Assembly (NCBI RefSeq): GCF_024170005.1
Contig: NZ_JALJXJ010000014.1
Span: forward strand, 62,001 to 126,000
Direction of reading: 5' to 3'
Source of the DNA: Azospirillum lipoferum
Lineage (GTDB): Bacteria; Pseudomonadota; Alphaproteobacteria; Azospirillales; Azospirillaceae
Length of the DNA: 64,000 bases
Shown: positions 50,433 to 58,559 of the stretch, in pieces
How positions within the stretch are numbered: position 1 is the first letter of the stretch
Layout: each line of letters starts with the position of its first letter
Made by a program: the position numbers and the translations under genes
Notes under the pieces: model-generated
Told to the model about the DNA's origin: nothing
The model's input: only the letters and a program-made list of their open reading frames with translations
Databases searched by the model: none

Positions 50433-51046
50433 GACAGCTTCGCCTCCCCGCTCGCCGACGGAATTGATGTTGCCAGAGGTGCTGGTTGAGGCGGTGCCAT
50501 CCCGGTACCGCGCAGCAGCATCCAGGCATTGACGACGATCCCCGTCACGTCCGAGATCATCCCCGGCACCGATCCCACCAGACTGTTGTGCACGAACCAA
50601 CAGGGCAAAGCCACCAGCATGGTGCCGCGGAAGCGCGCAACCTGCGTTTGATAGCGGGCAAGGCTGATCAGCGCCATTCCCGCCGCGGCGAAGGCCGACG
50701 GCAGACCGGTCCAGGTGACGGCCATCACCGCGGCGATCACTGGCAGGATCAGCAGATAGACGATGCGGAAGGCCGGCCGGCCACCAACCGCCAGCGCCGC
50801 CACCACCTGAAGCGCAGCCAGCCCATTCAGCGCCGCCGCGGTCGGGGCGCCCACCATGGCGAAATGCAGGGCGAAACACACGCAAGGTACCAGCTGCATC
50901 AGCAGCATGGCGGTGCGACTGCGGAAGAACGGCCAGAGCATGCCGCCGAGCGTGCCGCAAAAGCCGAGCAGCTGCGCCACGGACCATCCATCACCCTGAA
51001 CCACGCCCTCAACCGCCGAAAGCAGGTCGGTCAGCAGCTCGCTCAT
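50429..51046 (-). CDS. YgjV-family inner membrane protein
   Basis: The 205-residue protein has about six predicted membrane helices and the YgjV-like features QLLGFCGTLGGMLWPFFRSR, LLMQLVPCVCFALHFAMVGAPTAAALNGLAALQ, and a C-terminal ARFRGTMLVALPCWFVHNSLVGS. YgjV proteins are of unknown function. The gene precedes and overlaps the Crp/Fnr regulator gene, so the membrane protein might be a target or input of that regulator. The reason is only operon structure. A gap of 428 bases separates it from the cold-shock gene upstream. Confidence 0.87.
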   Translation of the reverse strand: MSELLTDLLSAVEGVVQGDGWSVAQLLGFCGTLGGMLWPFFRSRTAMLLMQLVPCVCFALHFAMVGAPTAAALNGLAALQVVAALAVGGRPAFRIVYLLILPVIAAVMAVTWTGLPSAFAAAGMALISLARYQTQVARFRGTMLVALPCWFVHNSLVGSVPGMISDVTGIVVNAWMLLRGTGMAPPQPAPLATSIPSASGEAKLS

Positions 51047-51474
51047 ACCGGATCGCGCCTTCGACAGCGTGGGACAGCGGACAGGAAAACAGGAAGCCGG
51101 GTTGGAAAAACCGGCTTATTTAACGGCATTGGGAACAGCGCCGGCCGCCCCGGAGGGCGGCGCCAAGGAGCAGGCATAGCGCAAGAAAACAGAGCGGAAG
51201 ACACACGCAACGAACAGCCGGGCCATGCTGGAGCCACAGCCGGATCACTCACGAGCCAGGACCGCAAATGCAGTAGAACTAAAGACAGGAACGCACGGCG
51301 CACCCCCGGGAAGGGATGCACCGTGCGCTGAAAGTCCGGACTCTCACCGGGAAGCCCGGAGCCGACGCGGCTCGGGGCTTCGTCAGGCTTTCCAGCCAAG
51401 CGGAGCCAGCCGGTGCGGCGTGCGTCCGGAGAGGACGAACGCCTTGCGGCCGAGGCCCGGGTAAACCCGGAACC
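51047..51474. other. 428-bp intergenic region with hairpins, no gene seen
   Basis: No reading frame here has convincing coding character. Two strong hairpins lie downstream of the cold-shock gene: GAAGCCC...GGGCTTC at 51351-51381, and CGCACGG ... CCGTGCG at 51292-51327. On the minus strand the second is followed by TTCCTGTCTTT, so it may terminate the cold-shock transcript. The promoter of YgjV-crp should lie in the left part. Confidence 0.6.
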
Positions 51475-52038
51475 TTACAGGTACTCGACCTTGCCCGCTT
51501 CCGGACCCTTCTGGCCCTGGCGAACGGTGACGCGCACCTGATCGCCTTCCTGAAGGGTCTGCATGCCCGAACGGCGCAGCACGTTGACGTGGACGAAGAC
51601 GTCCTTGCCACCAGTGCTGGGCGTGATGAAGCCAAAGCCCTTGTCGGCATTGAACCACTTCACGGTGCCGTCGACTTCTTCGCCACCGGCACCGCCGGCA
51701 TCGTAGCCGCCGCGGTCATAGCCGCCACGGTCGAAGCCGCCGGTCGTCCGCGGACGGGCCGAACGCTGAGCGGTCGACGTATCGACCGTGTGGATGGAGG
51801 CCACCTGCGGACCCTTCGGCCCACGGGCCAGGTCACAGGTGATGGTGGTGCCTTCGTCCAGCGCGTCGTAGCCGGCGGCCTGAACCGCGGAGACGTGCAG
51901 GAAGGCGTCGGGCGAACCGTCCTCAGGCGACACGAAGCCGAACCCCTTGGTGGGGTTGAACCACTTCACGGTGGCGGTGACGTTGGACTTGGTGATCTCG
52001 GGAGCGCGGAAGCCCTGGCGGGGCGGGCGGTCGAACAT
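51475..52038 (-). CDS. Cold-shock protein with two CSD domains
   Basis: The 187-residue protein contains two cold-shock domains, at about residues 18-85 (ATVKWFNPTKGFGFVSPEDG) and 121-187 (GTVKWFNADKGFGFITPSTG). Both keep the RNP1 KGFGF and RNP2 motifs, with an aromatic VFVH or AFLH. They are joined by a Gly/Arg/Asp/Tyr-rich linker with FDRGGYDRGGYD. Tandem CSDs are found in alphaproteobacterial CspD-like proteins; they bind single-stranded RNA and DNA. The long leader before the ATG contains a UUCG hairpin 150 bases upstream, and cold-regulated translation is possible. The ATG is taken at 52038 without an obvious strong ribosome-binding site. Confidence 0.93.
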   Translation of the reverse strand: MFDRPPRQGFRAPEITKSNVTATVKWFNPTKGFGFVSPEDGSPDAFLHVSAVQAAGYDALDEGTTITCDLARGPKGPQVASIHTVDTSTAQRSARPRTTGGFDRGGYDRGGYDAGGAGGEEVDGTVKWFNADKGFGFITPSTGGKDVFVHVNVLRRSGMQTLQEGDQVRVTVRQGQKGPEAGKVEYL

Positions 52039-52190
52039 GTGTCTTCAAGCTCATAGAGTGTGCCGAATGTCTTTTGTCACAGGGATCCGGTCCCAGGTCA
52101 AGCCTTCCAAAGGAAAGATGGCCGAATCGCCGTTAATTGCCTCACCCCTGGCTCACGCTTCCCTGCCTGCCGGCGTCCCGATCGAGCGGA

Positions 52191-52210
52191 AGCGGCACCG
52201 AAGTGCCGCT
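52191..52210. terminator. Stem-loop with TTCG tetraloop upstream of cold-shock gene
   Basis: On the minus strand AGCGGCAC-TTCG-GTGCCGCT is a perfect eight-base-pair stem with a stable UUCG loop, located between the Old Yellow Enzyme stop and the cold-shock start. No T-tract follows. Confidence 0.4.
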
Positions 52211-52293
52211 CCACCCACTGCTTCCGGCACCCCCGTACCGCTTCCGCCCGCGCGACTCGGAAGGTTTTTGCACGCCCCCCGTGCGGCGGCGCC

Positions 52294-53400
52294 TCAGGCT
52301 GCCGACTGGCTCAACGTGGGATAGTCGGTGTAGCCGTGACGATCACCACCATAGAAGGTCTTCTGGTCCGGCTCGGCCAGCGGGGCGTCGATGCGCAGCC
52401 GTTCCACCAGATCGGGGTTGGCGATGAAGGGCCGGCCGAAGGCGATCACGTCGGCATGGCCGCCGGCTGCCGCCTGGATCGCCATGGCGCGGTCATAGAC
52501 GTTGTTGGCCATGTAGCGGCCCTTGTAGAGCCCGCGCAGTTCGGCGAGATCGCCGCCGAATCCGGGATGCGGGCCGCGGGTCACCCCCTCGATCATGTGC
52601 AGATAGGCAAGCCCGTAGTCGTTCAGCTGCCGGATCACCGGGCTGAAGGTGCCAATCGGGTCGCTTTCCTGGGCGTCGTTGGCCGGGCTCAGCGGCGACA
52701 GGCGGATGCCGACACGGTCGACCCCCGCCTCCGCCACCACGGCATCCAGCACCTCGAACAGGAAACGCGCGCGATTCTCGACCGGGCCGCCATAGGCGTC
52801 GGTGCGCTTGTTGGTGCCGTCGCGCAGAAACTGGTCGATCAGGTAGCCGTTGGCAGCATGCACCTCCACCATGTCGAAGCCGGCAGCCAGCGCGTTTCGG
52901 GTGGCACGGCGGTAATCCTCGACGATGCCCGGCAGTTCCGAGGCGTCGAGCGCCCGCGGAGTCGGGATGTCCTTGAAGCCGTCGACGGTGAAGGCCTTCA
53001 CGTCCGGCTTCACCGCCGACGGGGCCACCGGCAGGGCGCCGCCGGGTTGCAGGTCGGGGTGGGAGATGCGGCCGACATGCCAGAGCTGGAGGCACATATG
53101 CCCGCCCTTGGCATGGACGGCATCGGTGACCAGTCTCCAGCCCGCCACCTGCTCGGCGCTGTGGATGCCGGGGGTATAGGCATAGCCCTTGCCCTGCGGC
53201 GAGATCTGCGTCGCCTCGGCGATGATCAGGCCGGCGCTGGCGCGCTGGGCATAATATTCGGCATTCATCGCGGTCGGCACGCCGGTGGCGTTGTCGGTGC
53301 GGCTGCGGGTCAGCGGCGCCATGGCGATGCGGTTGGGCAGGGTGTAGCGCCCGATCGTCACCGGCTGGAACAGGGGGGCCGCGTCCTGGCTGTCCGTCAT
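52294..53400 (-). CDS. Alkene reductase, Old Yellow Enzyme family (NemA-like)
   Basis: The 368-residue FMN enzyme reduces activated alkenes with NAD(P)H. Motifs are LPNRIAMAPLTRSRTDN, LQLWHVGRISHPDLQPGG, DMVEVHAANGYLIDQFLRDGTNKRTDAYGG and FGRPFIANPDLVERL, all NemA/OYE class I. His and Asn ligands in the substrate pocket are present in VHAANGYL. ATG 53400 follows family length. The 255-base spacer between this gene and the cold-shock gene makes co-transcription uncertain. The upstream divergent gene is a histidine phosphatase. Confidence 0.93.
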   Translation of the reverse strand: MTDSQDAAPLFQPVTIGRYTLPNRIAMAPLTRSRTDNATGVPTAMNAEYYAQRASAGLIIAEATQISPQGKGYAYTPGIHSAEQVAGWRLVTDAVHAKGGHMCLQLWHVGRISHPDLQPGGALPVAPSAVKPDVKAFTVDGFKDIPTPRALDASELPGIVEDYRRATRNALAAGFDMVEVHAANGYLIDQFLRDGTNKRTDAYGGPVENRARFLFEVLDAVVAEAGVDRVGIRLSPLSPANDAQESDPIGTFSPVIRQLNDYGLAYLHMIEGVTRGPHPGFGGDLAELRGLYKGRYMANNVYDRAMAIQAAAGGHADVIAFGRPFIANPDLVERLRIDAPLAEPDQKTFYGGDRHGYTDYPTLSQSAA

Positions 53401-53598
53401 GTCCGATCCATTCTGTATGGGTGAGAACTGGACAGGAAAGAGTGGCCCGCCATAAGCACCCGGCAAGGCTTCGTTGCACCGCAGCAACCGGATGAGAAGC
53501 ATGGCTGCCATACCGTGCCCGGCGTCCCGGCGGGACCTTTCCGGGCCTCCGGCGGTTATTCCCGACACAATCCTCCACCGGAAAAAGCGGGATCGCCG

Positions 53599-54378
53599 AT
53601 GCAGCACGCGCCGATGCAGCACCCTTGGCCCGAGCGCCTCTGGATCGTCCGCCATGGCGAGAGTGCCGGGAACGTCGCCCGCGACGCCGCGCATGCCGCC
53701 GGACTCGGCAGGATCGACATCGCCGAGCGCGACGTGGACGTTCCGCTCAGCCCGCTGGGCGAGCGGCAGTCCGACGCTCTCGGCCGCTGGTTCGCCGCCA
53801 TGCCGGCGGTGGAACGGCCCGACGTGGTGCTGACCTCACCCTACCGGCGGGCAATGCGGACGGCGGAACGGCTGCACCAGTCGGGCGGGCTGCCGGTCCA
53901 TCCTAACGACTTCGTCATCGACGAGCGGCTGCGTGAGAAGGAGTTCGGCGTGCTCGACCGGCTGACCACCGCCGGCATCCGCCAGGAATTCCCCGAACAG
54001 GCCGAATTCCGCCGCCTGCTGGGCAAGTTCTATCACCGCCCGCCGGGGGGTGAGAGCTGGTGCGACGTGATCCTGCGGCTGCGCAGCGCGCTCGACACCG
54101 TCAGCCTGCATCATGGCGGCCGGCGGGTGCTGATCGTCGGGCATCAAGTGGTGGTGCTGTGCCTGCGCTATCTGCTGGAGAACCTGACGGAGGAGGAGAT
54201 CCTCGCCATCGACGCGGCCGGCGACGTCGCCAACTGCTCCGTCACCGAATACCGTTTCGACGCCCAGGCCGGGCCACGCGGCGGGCTGCTGCTGCACCGC
54301 TACAACTTCGTCGCCCCGCTGGAGGAGGCCGGCGCCCCGGTCACCGCCGAGCCGGACGCGGCCGTCGCCGCCCGCTGA
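53599..54378 (+). CDS. Histidine phosphatase family protein (phosphoglycerate-mutase-like)
   Basis: The 259-residue protein has the catalytic RHG motif IVRHGESAGN (nucleophile His), PLSPLGERQSDALG, LTSPYRRAMRTAE, LREKEFGVLDRLT, and the second histidine in VLIVGHQVVV. It belongs to the PhoE/GpmB group, with unknown substrate. The leader contains two possible ATGs (53599 and 53614). It is followed ten bases later by the NnrD gene, suggesting a shared transcript. Confidence 0.9.
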   Translation: MQHAPMQHPWPERLWIVRHGESAGNVARDAAHAAGLGRIDIAERDVDVPLSPLGERQSDALGRWFAAMPAVERPDVVLTSPYRRAMRTAERLHQSGGLPVHPNDFVIDERLREKEFGVLDRLTTAGIRQEFPEQAEFRRLLGKFYHRPPGGESWCDVILRLRSALDTVSLHHGGRRVLIVGHQVVVLCLRYLLENLTEEEILAIDAAGDVANCSVTEYRFDAQAGPRGGLLLHRYNFVAPLEEAGAPVTAEPDAAVAAR

Positions 54379-54388
54379 GGAGACGCGA

Positions 54389-55306
54389 TTGGACGCCGAG
54401 GAAATTCCCGTCACCGCCGAGCTTCTGCGCGGCATGCCCCTGCCCCAGCCGGACGGCGACGGCGACAAGGAAACCCGTGGCCGGGTGCTGGTGCTGGCCG
54501 GCAGCGTTCCGGTTCCGGGCGGTGCGCTGCTGGCCGGGATCGGTGTGTTGCGGGCCGGCGCCGGCAAGCTGCAGGTCGCCACCGCCGCCAGCATCGCCCC
54601 GCACCTGGGCCTCGCCCTGCCGGAAGCCCTCGTCGCCGGCCTGCCCGAGACCGCCGATGGCGGGATCGCGCCCGAGTCGGCCGAGGCACTGGCCGAGCGC
54701 GCTTCGCGCTGCGATACCGTGCTGATCGGCCCGGGCATGATGGACGAAGCGGCGGTCGCCAACCTGACCGCGGCGCTGCTGACCCGCCTGGAGGCGGGAC
54801 AGGAGGGGCCACGGTTCGTGCTGGACGCCGGTGCGCTGGCCGGGCTGGGGCACGACCCGGTGCCACTGCACCGGCATGAGGGCCGTCTGGTCATCACTCC
54901 CCATGCCGGCGAGATGGCCGGGCTGCTGGGCTGCTCCCGCGACCGGGTGGACGCCGACCCGCTCGGCTGTGCGCGGCAGGCGGCAGAACGGCTGAAGGCG
55001 GTGGTGGCGCTCAAGGGAAGCTGCACCCGCATCGTCGCCCCGGACGGACGGGCCTGGGCCTATCGCGGCGGCACGGTGGGGCTGGCGACCTCCGGTTCCG
55101 GCGACACTCTGGCCGGGATCGTCGCCGGCCTGCTGGCCCGCGGCGCCAGCCCGGAGCAGGCCGCCATCTGGGGCGTCTACCTGCACGGCGAAGCCGGCAA
55201 CCGCCTGACCCGCCGCATCGGCCCACTGGGTTTCCTCGCCCGCGAACTCCTGGCGGAAATCCCTGCAGTGATGGCGGCACTGGCGAGCGAGGCGGACGAC
55301 CGCTGA
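54389..55306 (+). CDS. nnrD: ADP-dependent NAD(P)H-hydrate dehydratase
   Basis: The 305-residue protein has the carbohydrate-kinase-like fold of NnrD: GRVLVLAGSVPVPGGALLAGIGVLRAGAG, VLIGPGMM, ITPHAGEMAGLLG, VVALKGSCTRI, and GSGDTLAGIVAGLLARG. It repairs hydrated NAD(P)H produced by heat or GAPDH. Most bacterial genes fuse it to the epimerase NnrE; here only the dehydratase domain is present, and no epimerase gene is seen nearby. The start is TTG 54389 with GAGGAG six bases upstream. Its stop is four bases from the convergent RNase T2 gene. Confidence 0.9.
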   Translation: MDAEEIPVTAELLRGMPLPQPDGDGDKETRGRVLVLAGSVPVPGGALLAGIGVLRAGAGKLQVATAASIAPHLGLALPEALVAGLPETADGGIAPESAEALAERASRCDTVLIGPGMMDEAAVANLTAALLTRLEAGQEGPRFVLDAGALAGLGHDPVPLHRHEGRLVITPHAGEMAGLLGCSRDRVDADPLGCARQAAERLKAVVALKGSCTRIVAPDGRAWAYRGGTVGLATSGSGDTLAGIVAGLLARGASPEQAAIWGVYLHGEAGNRLTRRIGPLGFLARELLAEIPAVMAALASEADDR

Positions 55307-55309
55307 AGC

Positions 55310-56050
55310 TCACCGCACCGGAGCACTTACAGGGGCAGGGGCAGGGGCAGGCGGCAGCGCCGGGGCGGCCGGGGGTGTTGCGGCACGGCGCGGCTGCGAC
55401 GGGGCCACATCCGCCGACAGCGCGGCATCGCGGTCGCGGCAGCGGTCGACCACCTTCTGGCCGCAGGCGACGAAGCCCAGGTCCTTGTTGAGGCAGACCC
55501 GCACCTCCGACACGTCGCGGCGGGAGCAGACGACCGCCACCCCTTCCGCGGTCAGACCGGGATTGGCATCCAGGAACAGCCGCTCCACCTGCGTCGCCGG
55601 TACGGTCGGGCCGGGCGCCTTCAACGACTCAGGAATCGCCACCTTTGCCGCGGCACCGCGCAGCTTGGCAAAATAGTCGGTGGCGTTCAGGCCGGAGCAG
55701 GTCCCGTGCTTGCGCCATTCATGCATCATCAGCCCGACGCTCGGCATCACCGGCATGGTCTGGTCCACCACCGTCTTGGGCAGGTTGCGGTCGCGGGTAC
55801 AGGTGGCGGGATAGCTGCCGTCATTGTATTGCGGCCACAAGCCATGGACGACGAAGCCGTATTTCCGGTCGCCGCACTGATCGGGATCGGGTCCGTTCTT
55901 GTCGCGGGCGCAATAGGTCGGCGTCCAGGACAGCGACAGGATGTAATAGTCGAAGTTGCCCGGCTCCGCCCGCCTCTGCGCCCAGGAGGGGCTTGCGGTG
56001 AACAGTCCGGCAACCAGAGCGGACAGGATGGCGACGGCGGCGCTTCGCAT
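55310..56050 (-). CDS. Secreted ribonuclease T2
   Basis: The 246-residue protein has a signal peptide ending SPSWAQRR and the RNase T2 active sites: CAS1 VVHGLWPQYNDG and CAS2 MMHEWRKHGTCSGL (His, Glu, Lys, His). Four or more cysteines can form the disulfides typical of the family. A C-terminal Pro/Ala tail (about 215-246) is probably disordered. It degrades RNA outside the cytoplasm, perhaps scavenging phosphate and nucleosides. Transcription is leftward, against nnrD, and it is divergent from aat. Confidence 0.94.
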   Translation of the reverse strand: MRSAAVAILSALVAGLFTASPSWAQRRAEPGNFDYYILSLSWTPTYCARDKNGPDPDQCGDRKYGFVVHGLWPQYNDGSYPATCTRDRNLPKTVVDQTMPVMPSVGLMMHEWRKHGTCSGLNATDYFAKLRGAAAKVAIPESLKAPGPTVPATQVERLFLDANPGLTAEGVAVVCSRRDVSEVRVCLNKDLGFVACGQKVVDRCRDRDAALSADVAPSQPRRAATPPAAPALPPAPAPAPVSAPVR

Positions 56051-56206
56051 GACGGTCTTCCCCCAGGGCTATGCTTCCCTGCGTTGCATACCATGGAAGG
56101 ATGTTTCTGTCGCGGGGTCTCGACACCGGTACCACCCGGTCAGATATCACTTGGCCGAAACTCCTTCTGCCGAACCTTTGCGCGTTCCGTTCCTCCAGAG
56201 GGTATA

Positions 56207-56869
56207 GTGACCGGCATGTTCACCCTGTCCGCCCCGATTCTGCTGCGCGCCTATGCCGCCGGCATCTTCCCGATGGCCGAGAGCGCCGAATCGCGGGAGC
56301 TTCACTGGTTCGACCCGGAACGCCGCGGCATCCTGCCGCTGGACGGCTTCCACGTGGCGCGCAGCCTGCGCAAGACGCTGCGCCGCTGCCCGTTCGAGCT
56401 GCGGTTCGACACCGCCTTCCGCGCGGTGATCGAAGGCTGCGCCGAAGCGACGGAGGACCGGCCGAAGACCTGGATCAACGACGACATCGTCCGCCTCTAT
56501 GGCGATCTGTTCGACACCGGATACGCCCACAGCGTGGAATGCTGGCGCGACGGCCGGCTGGTCGGCGGGCTCTATGGAGTGTCGATCGGCGGCGCCTATT
56601 TCGGCGAGAGCATGTTCAGCCGCGAGACCGGGGCCAGCAAGGTGGCGCTGGTCCATCTGGTTGCCCGGCTGCGCGCCGCCGGCTTCGCCCTGCTCGACAC
56701 CCAGTTCGTGACAGAACATCTGAGCCGATTCGGCGCCATCGAGATCCCACGCACCGAGTACCGCCGCCGCCTTGCCGCCGCAATGGAGCGCAAGACCGAT
56801 TTCCGCGGCGTCGACCAGCAGGCGGCGCTGGCCGACCTGCTGGAGACGGCCGGCACGCCGCCTGCCTGA
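56207..56869 (+). CDS. aat: Leucyl/phenylalanyl-tRNA-protein transferase
   Basis: The 220-residue protein transfers Leu or Phe to N-terminal Lys/Arg of proteins in the N-degron pathway. Family blocks are LLRAYAAGIFPMAES, WFDPERRGILPLDGFHVARSLRKTLRR, WINDDIVRLYGDLFDTGYAHSVECW, GGLYGVSIGGAYFGESMF and FALLDTQFVTEHL. GTG 56207 has AGAGGG four bases upstream; ATG 56216 is an alternative three codons later. It stands alone, divergent from the RNase T2 gene. Confidence 0.95.
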   Translation: MTGMFTLSAPILLRAYAAGIFPMAESAESRELHWFDPERRGILPLDGFHVARSLRKTLRRCPFELRFDTAFRAVIEGCAEATEDRPKTWINDDIVRLYGDLFDTGYAHSVECWRDGRLVGGLYGVSIGGAYFGESMFSRETGASKVALVHLVARLRAAGFALLDTQFVTEHLSRFGAIEIPRTEYRRRLAAAMERKTDFRGVDQQAALADLLETAGTPPA

Positions 56870-57002
56870 ACGGACATCCTGCCGCCGGGGGGTATGCCGG
56901 AAGCGTCGCCCCGCGCTCCCCCTCTACCACACCCGATCCATTGTGCGTTGCAGCGACGGCGGCCATCCTCCGCGCATCCACCGCCATGGCTGGAAGGCGC
57001 CC

Positions 57003-58559
57003 ATGCGCTTTTGGAACAATTCCCGGGTTCTACCCACCCTTACCATCATGCTGGCGGGAGCCCTGATCGGCGCACCGCTGTTGATGCTGAACGGCTTCCC
57101 ACTGACCTTCGACGACACGCCGGGCTATCTGGAGCCGGCCTTCAACATCCTGCACCATGCCGCCCAGCCGGCCTGGACGACCCCACCGGACCTGTCACCG
57201 CACGGCCCCTCCTCGGCCAACATCTTCTTCCTGCGGCCCTTCGGCTACATGCTGTTCCTGCTGCCCTTCGTCGGTGGCTGGGGCGGCTGGGGCGTGTGGC
57301 TGATCCCGCTGGGCCAAGGTATCCTGGCGGCGGCGGTCCTGCGGGCGGCCCTGACCACGGCGGGTGCGCCGGAGCGGCCTGGGCTGTTCCTCGGCATCGC
57401 CGCGGTGCTGGGGCTGACCACCAGCCTGTCGCTGCACGTCGCGACAATCATGCCGGACTTCCTCACCGGATTGGTGATCCTGCTGGTCTATGTCGTCGTC
57501 ATGCGCTGGCTTGCCTTCACCGTCATGCAACGGCTGCTGACCGTCGCGGCGCTCACCGGCATGATCGTCTGCCACCTCAGCCATCTGGCAATCCTGGGCG
57601 GGATGGTCGTCCTGCTCGGGCTCTGGGCGCTGTGGCACGACCGCGCGATGCTACGGTCGCTGGCCTGGGGGGTGCTGTTGCCGATGGTGCTGGCGGTCGG
57701 GCTGCTGACCGGCTCCAACCTGCTGACCGCCGGCCGGCCGGTGCTGTCCGAAAGCTCCCCCGTCTTCCTGCTGGCCCGTCTGATCGGTGACGGTCCGGCG
57801 CGCGACTATCTGGCGGAGGCCTGCCGCAGCCGCGATTACCTGCTGTGCGGCAGCCTGGACAGTCTGGACCGCAGCGCGCCGGGCTATGTCACCTCCGACT
57901 ATTTCCTCTGGCACCCCGACGGCGCCCGCCGCCGCTTCGGCGACCAGCCGCGCTTCGTGGCCGAGGCGGCGGAGATCGCCCACGACACCATCGCCAGCCG
58001 TCCGGCCGCGGTTGCCGAACATGGGCTGACGAATGCCGCCGGCCAGTTCGTCGAGGTCCAACCGGACGACACCCTGAACGATCCCGTCAAGCCGCTGACC
58101 CGCCGCCTGTTCAGCCGCTTCCCCGCTGCGGTCTATGCCGCCTTCGACCAATCGCTGCAAACGCAGGGGCGTTTCCCCCGCGACGGGCTGGCCCTGGTCC
58201 AGGACCTATCGCTGTCGCTCGGCGTGCTGGGGCTCGCCACGCTGGGGCTGGGGCGCTGGCGGCGGGTCGACGGGCGGGTACGGATGCTACTCCTGGTGAT
58301 CGGGCTTGGGCTGACGCTGAACGCCGTCGTCACCGGCGGGCTGTCGGCCGTCCATGACCGCTATCAGAACCGCGTGATCTGGCTGGTGCCCTTCGCCGCC
58401 TTGGTCCTGCTGACGACGGCCCGCAGCCGAGACGCTCTGCCTGCCGGCCGGAAAAATCAGGCGACGGGATGGAACAGGCCGCCGCGCATGGGCACCGGCA
58501 CCCCGGTGGTCGCCGGCAGGCTAAGCGGCAATCCCAGCCTGCTGCGCACGGCGAGATAG
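57003..58559 (+). CDS. Multi-pass membrane protein of unknown function (GT-C-like?)
   Basis: The 518-residue protein has about eight to ten predicted membrane helices, mostly in residues 10-265 and 405-480, with a ~140-residue hydrophilic loop between. The first extracytoplasmic loop holds FDDTPGYLEPAFN, an acidic motif near the first helix reminiscent of GT-C glycosyltransferases, but I do not recognise a full family. The hydrophilic loop has DYLLCGSLDSLDRSAPGY. Its last 103 bases are antisense to the end of anmK, so the final ~34 residues, polar and odd in composition, may be an accidental extension. It has no obvious operon partner. Confidence 0.75.
   Translation: MRFWNNSRVLPTLTIMLAGALIGAPLLMLNGFPLTFDDTPGYLEPAFNILHHAAQPAWTTPPDLSPHGPSSANIFFLRPFGYMLFLLPFVGGWGGWGVWLIPLGQGILAAAVLRAALTTAGAPERPGLFLGIAAVLGLTTSLSLHVATIMPDFLTGLVILLVYVVVMRWLAFTVMQRLLTVAALTGMIVCHLSHLAILGGMVVLLGLWALWHDRAMLRSLAWGVLLPMVLAVGLLTGSNLLTAGRPVLSESSPVFLLARLIGDGPARDYLAEACRSRDYLLCGSLDSLDRSAPGYVTSDYFLWHPDGARRRFGDQPRFVAEAAEIAHDTIASRPAAVAEHGLTNAAGQFVEVQPDDTLNDPVKPLTRRLFSRFPAAVYAAFDQSLQTQGRFPRDGLALVQDLSLSLGVLGLATLGLGRWRRVDGRVRMLLLVIGLGLTLNAVVTGGLSAVHDRYQNRVIWLVPFAALVLLTTARSRDALPAGRKNQATGWNRPPRMGTGTPVVAGRLSGNPSLLRTAR

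Noticed and set aside
53599..54378. Cofactor-dependent phosphoglycerate mutase gpmA
   Set aside because: RHG and second His are present, but the sequence resembles the broad histidine phosphatase group, and gpmI already provides the mutase.
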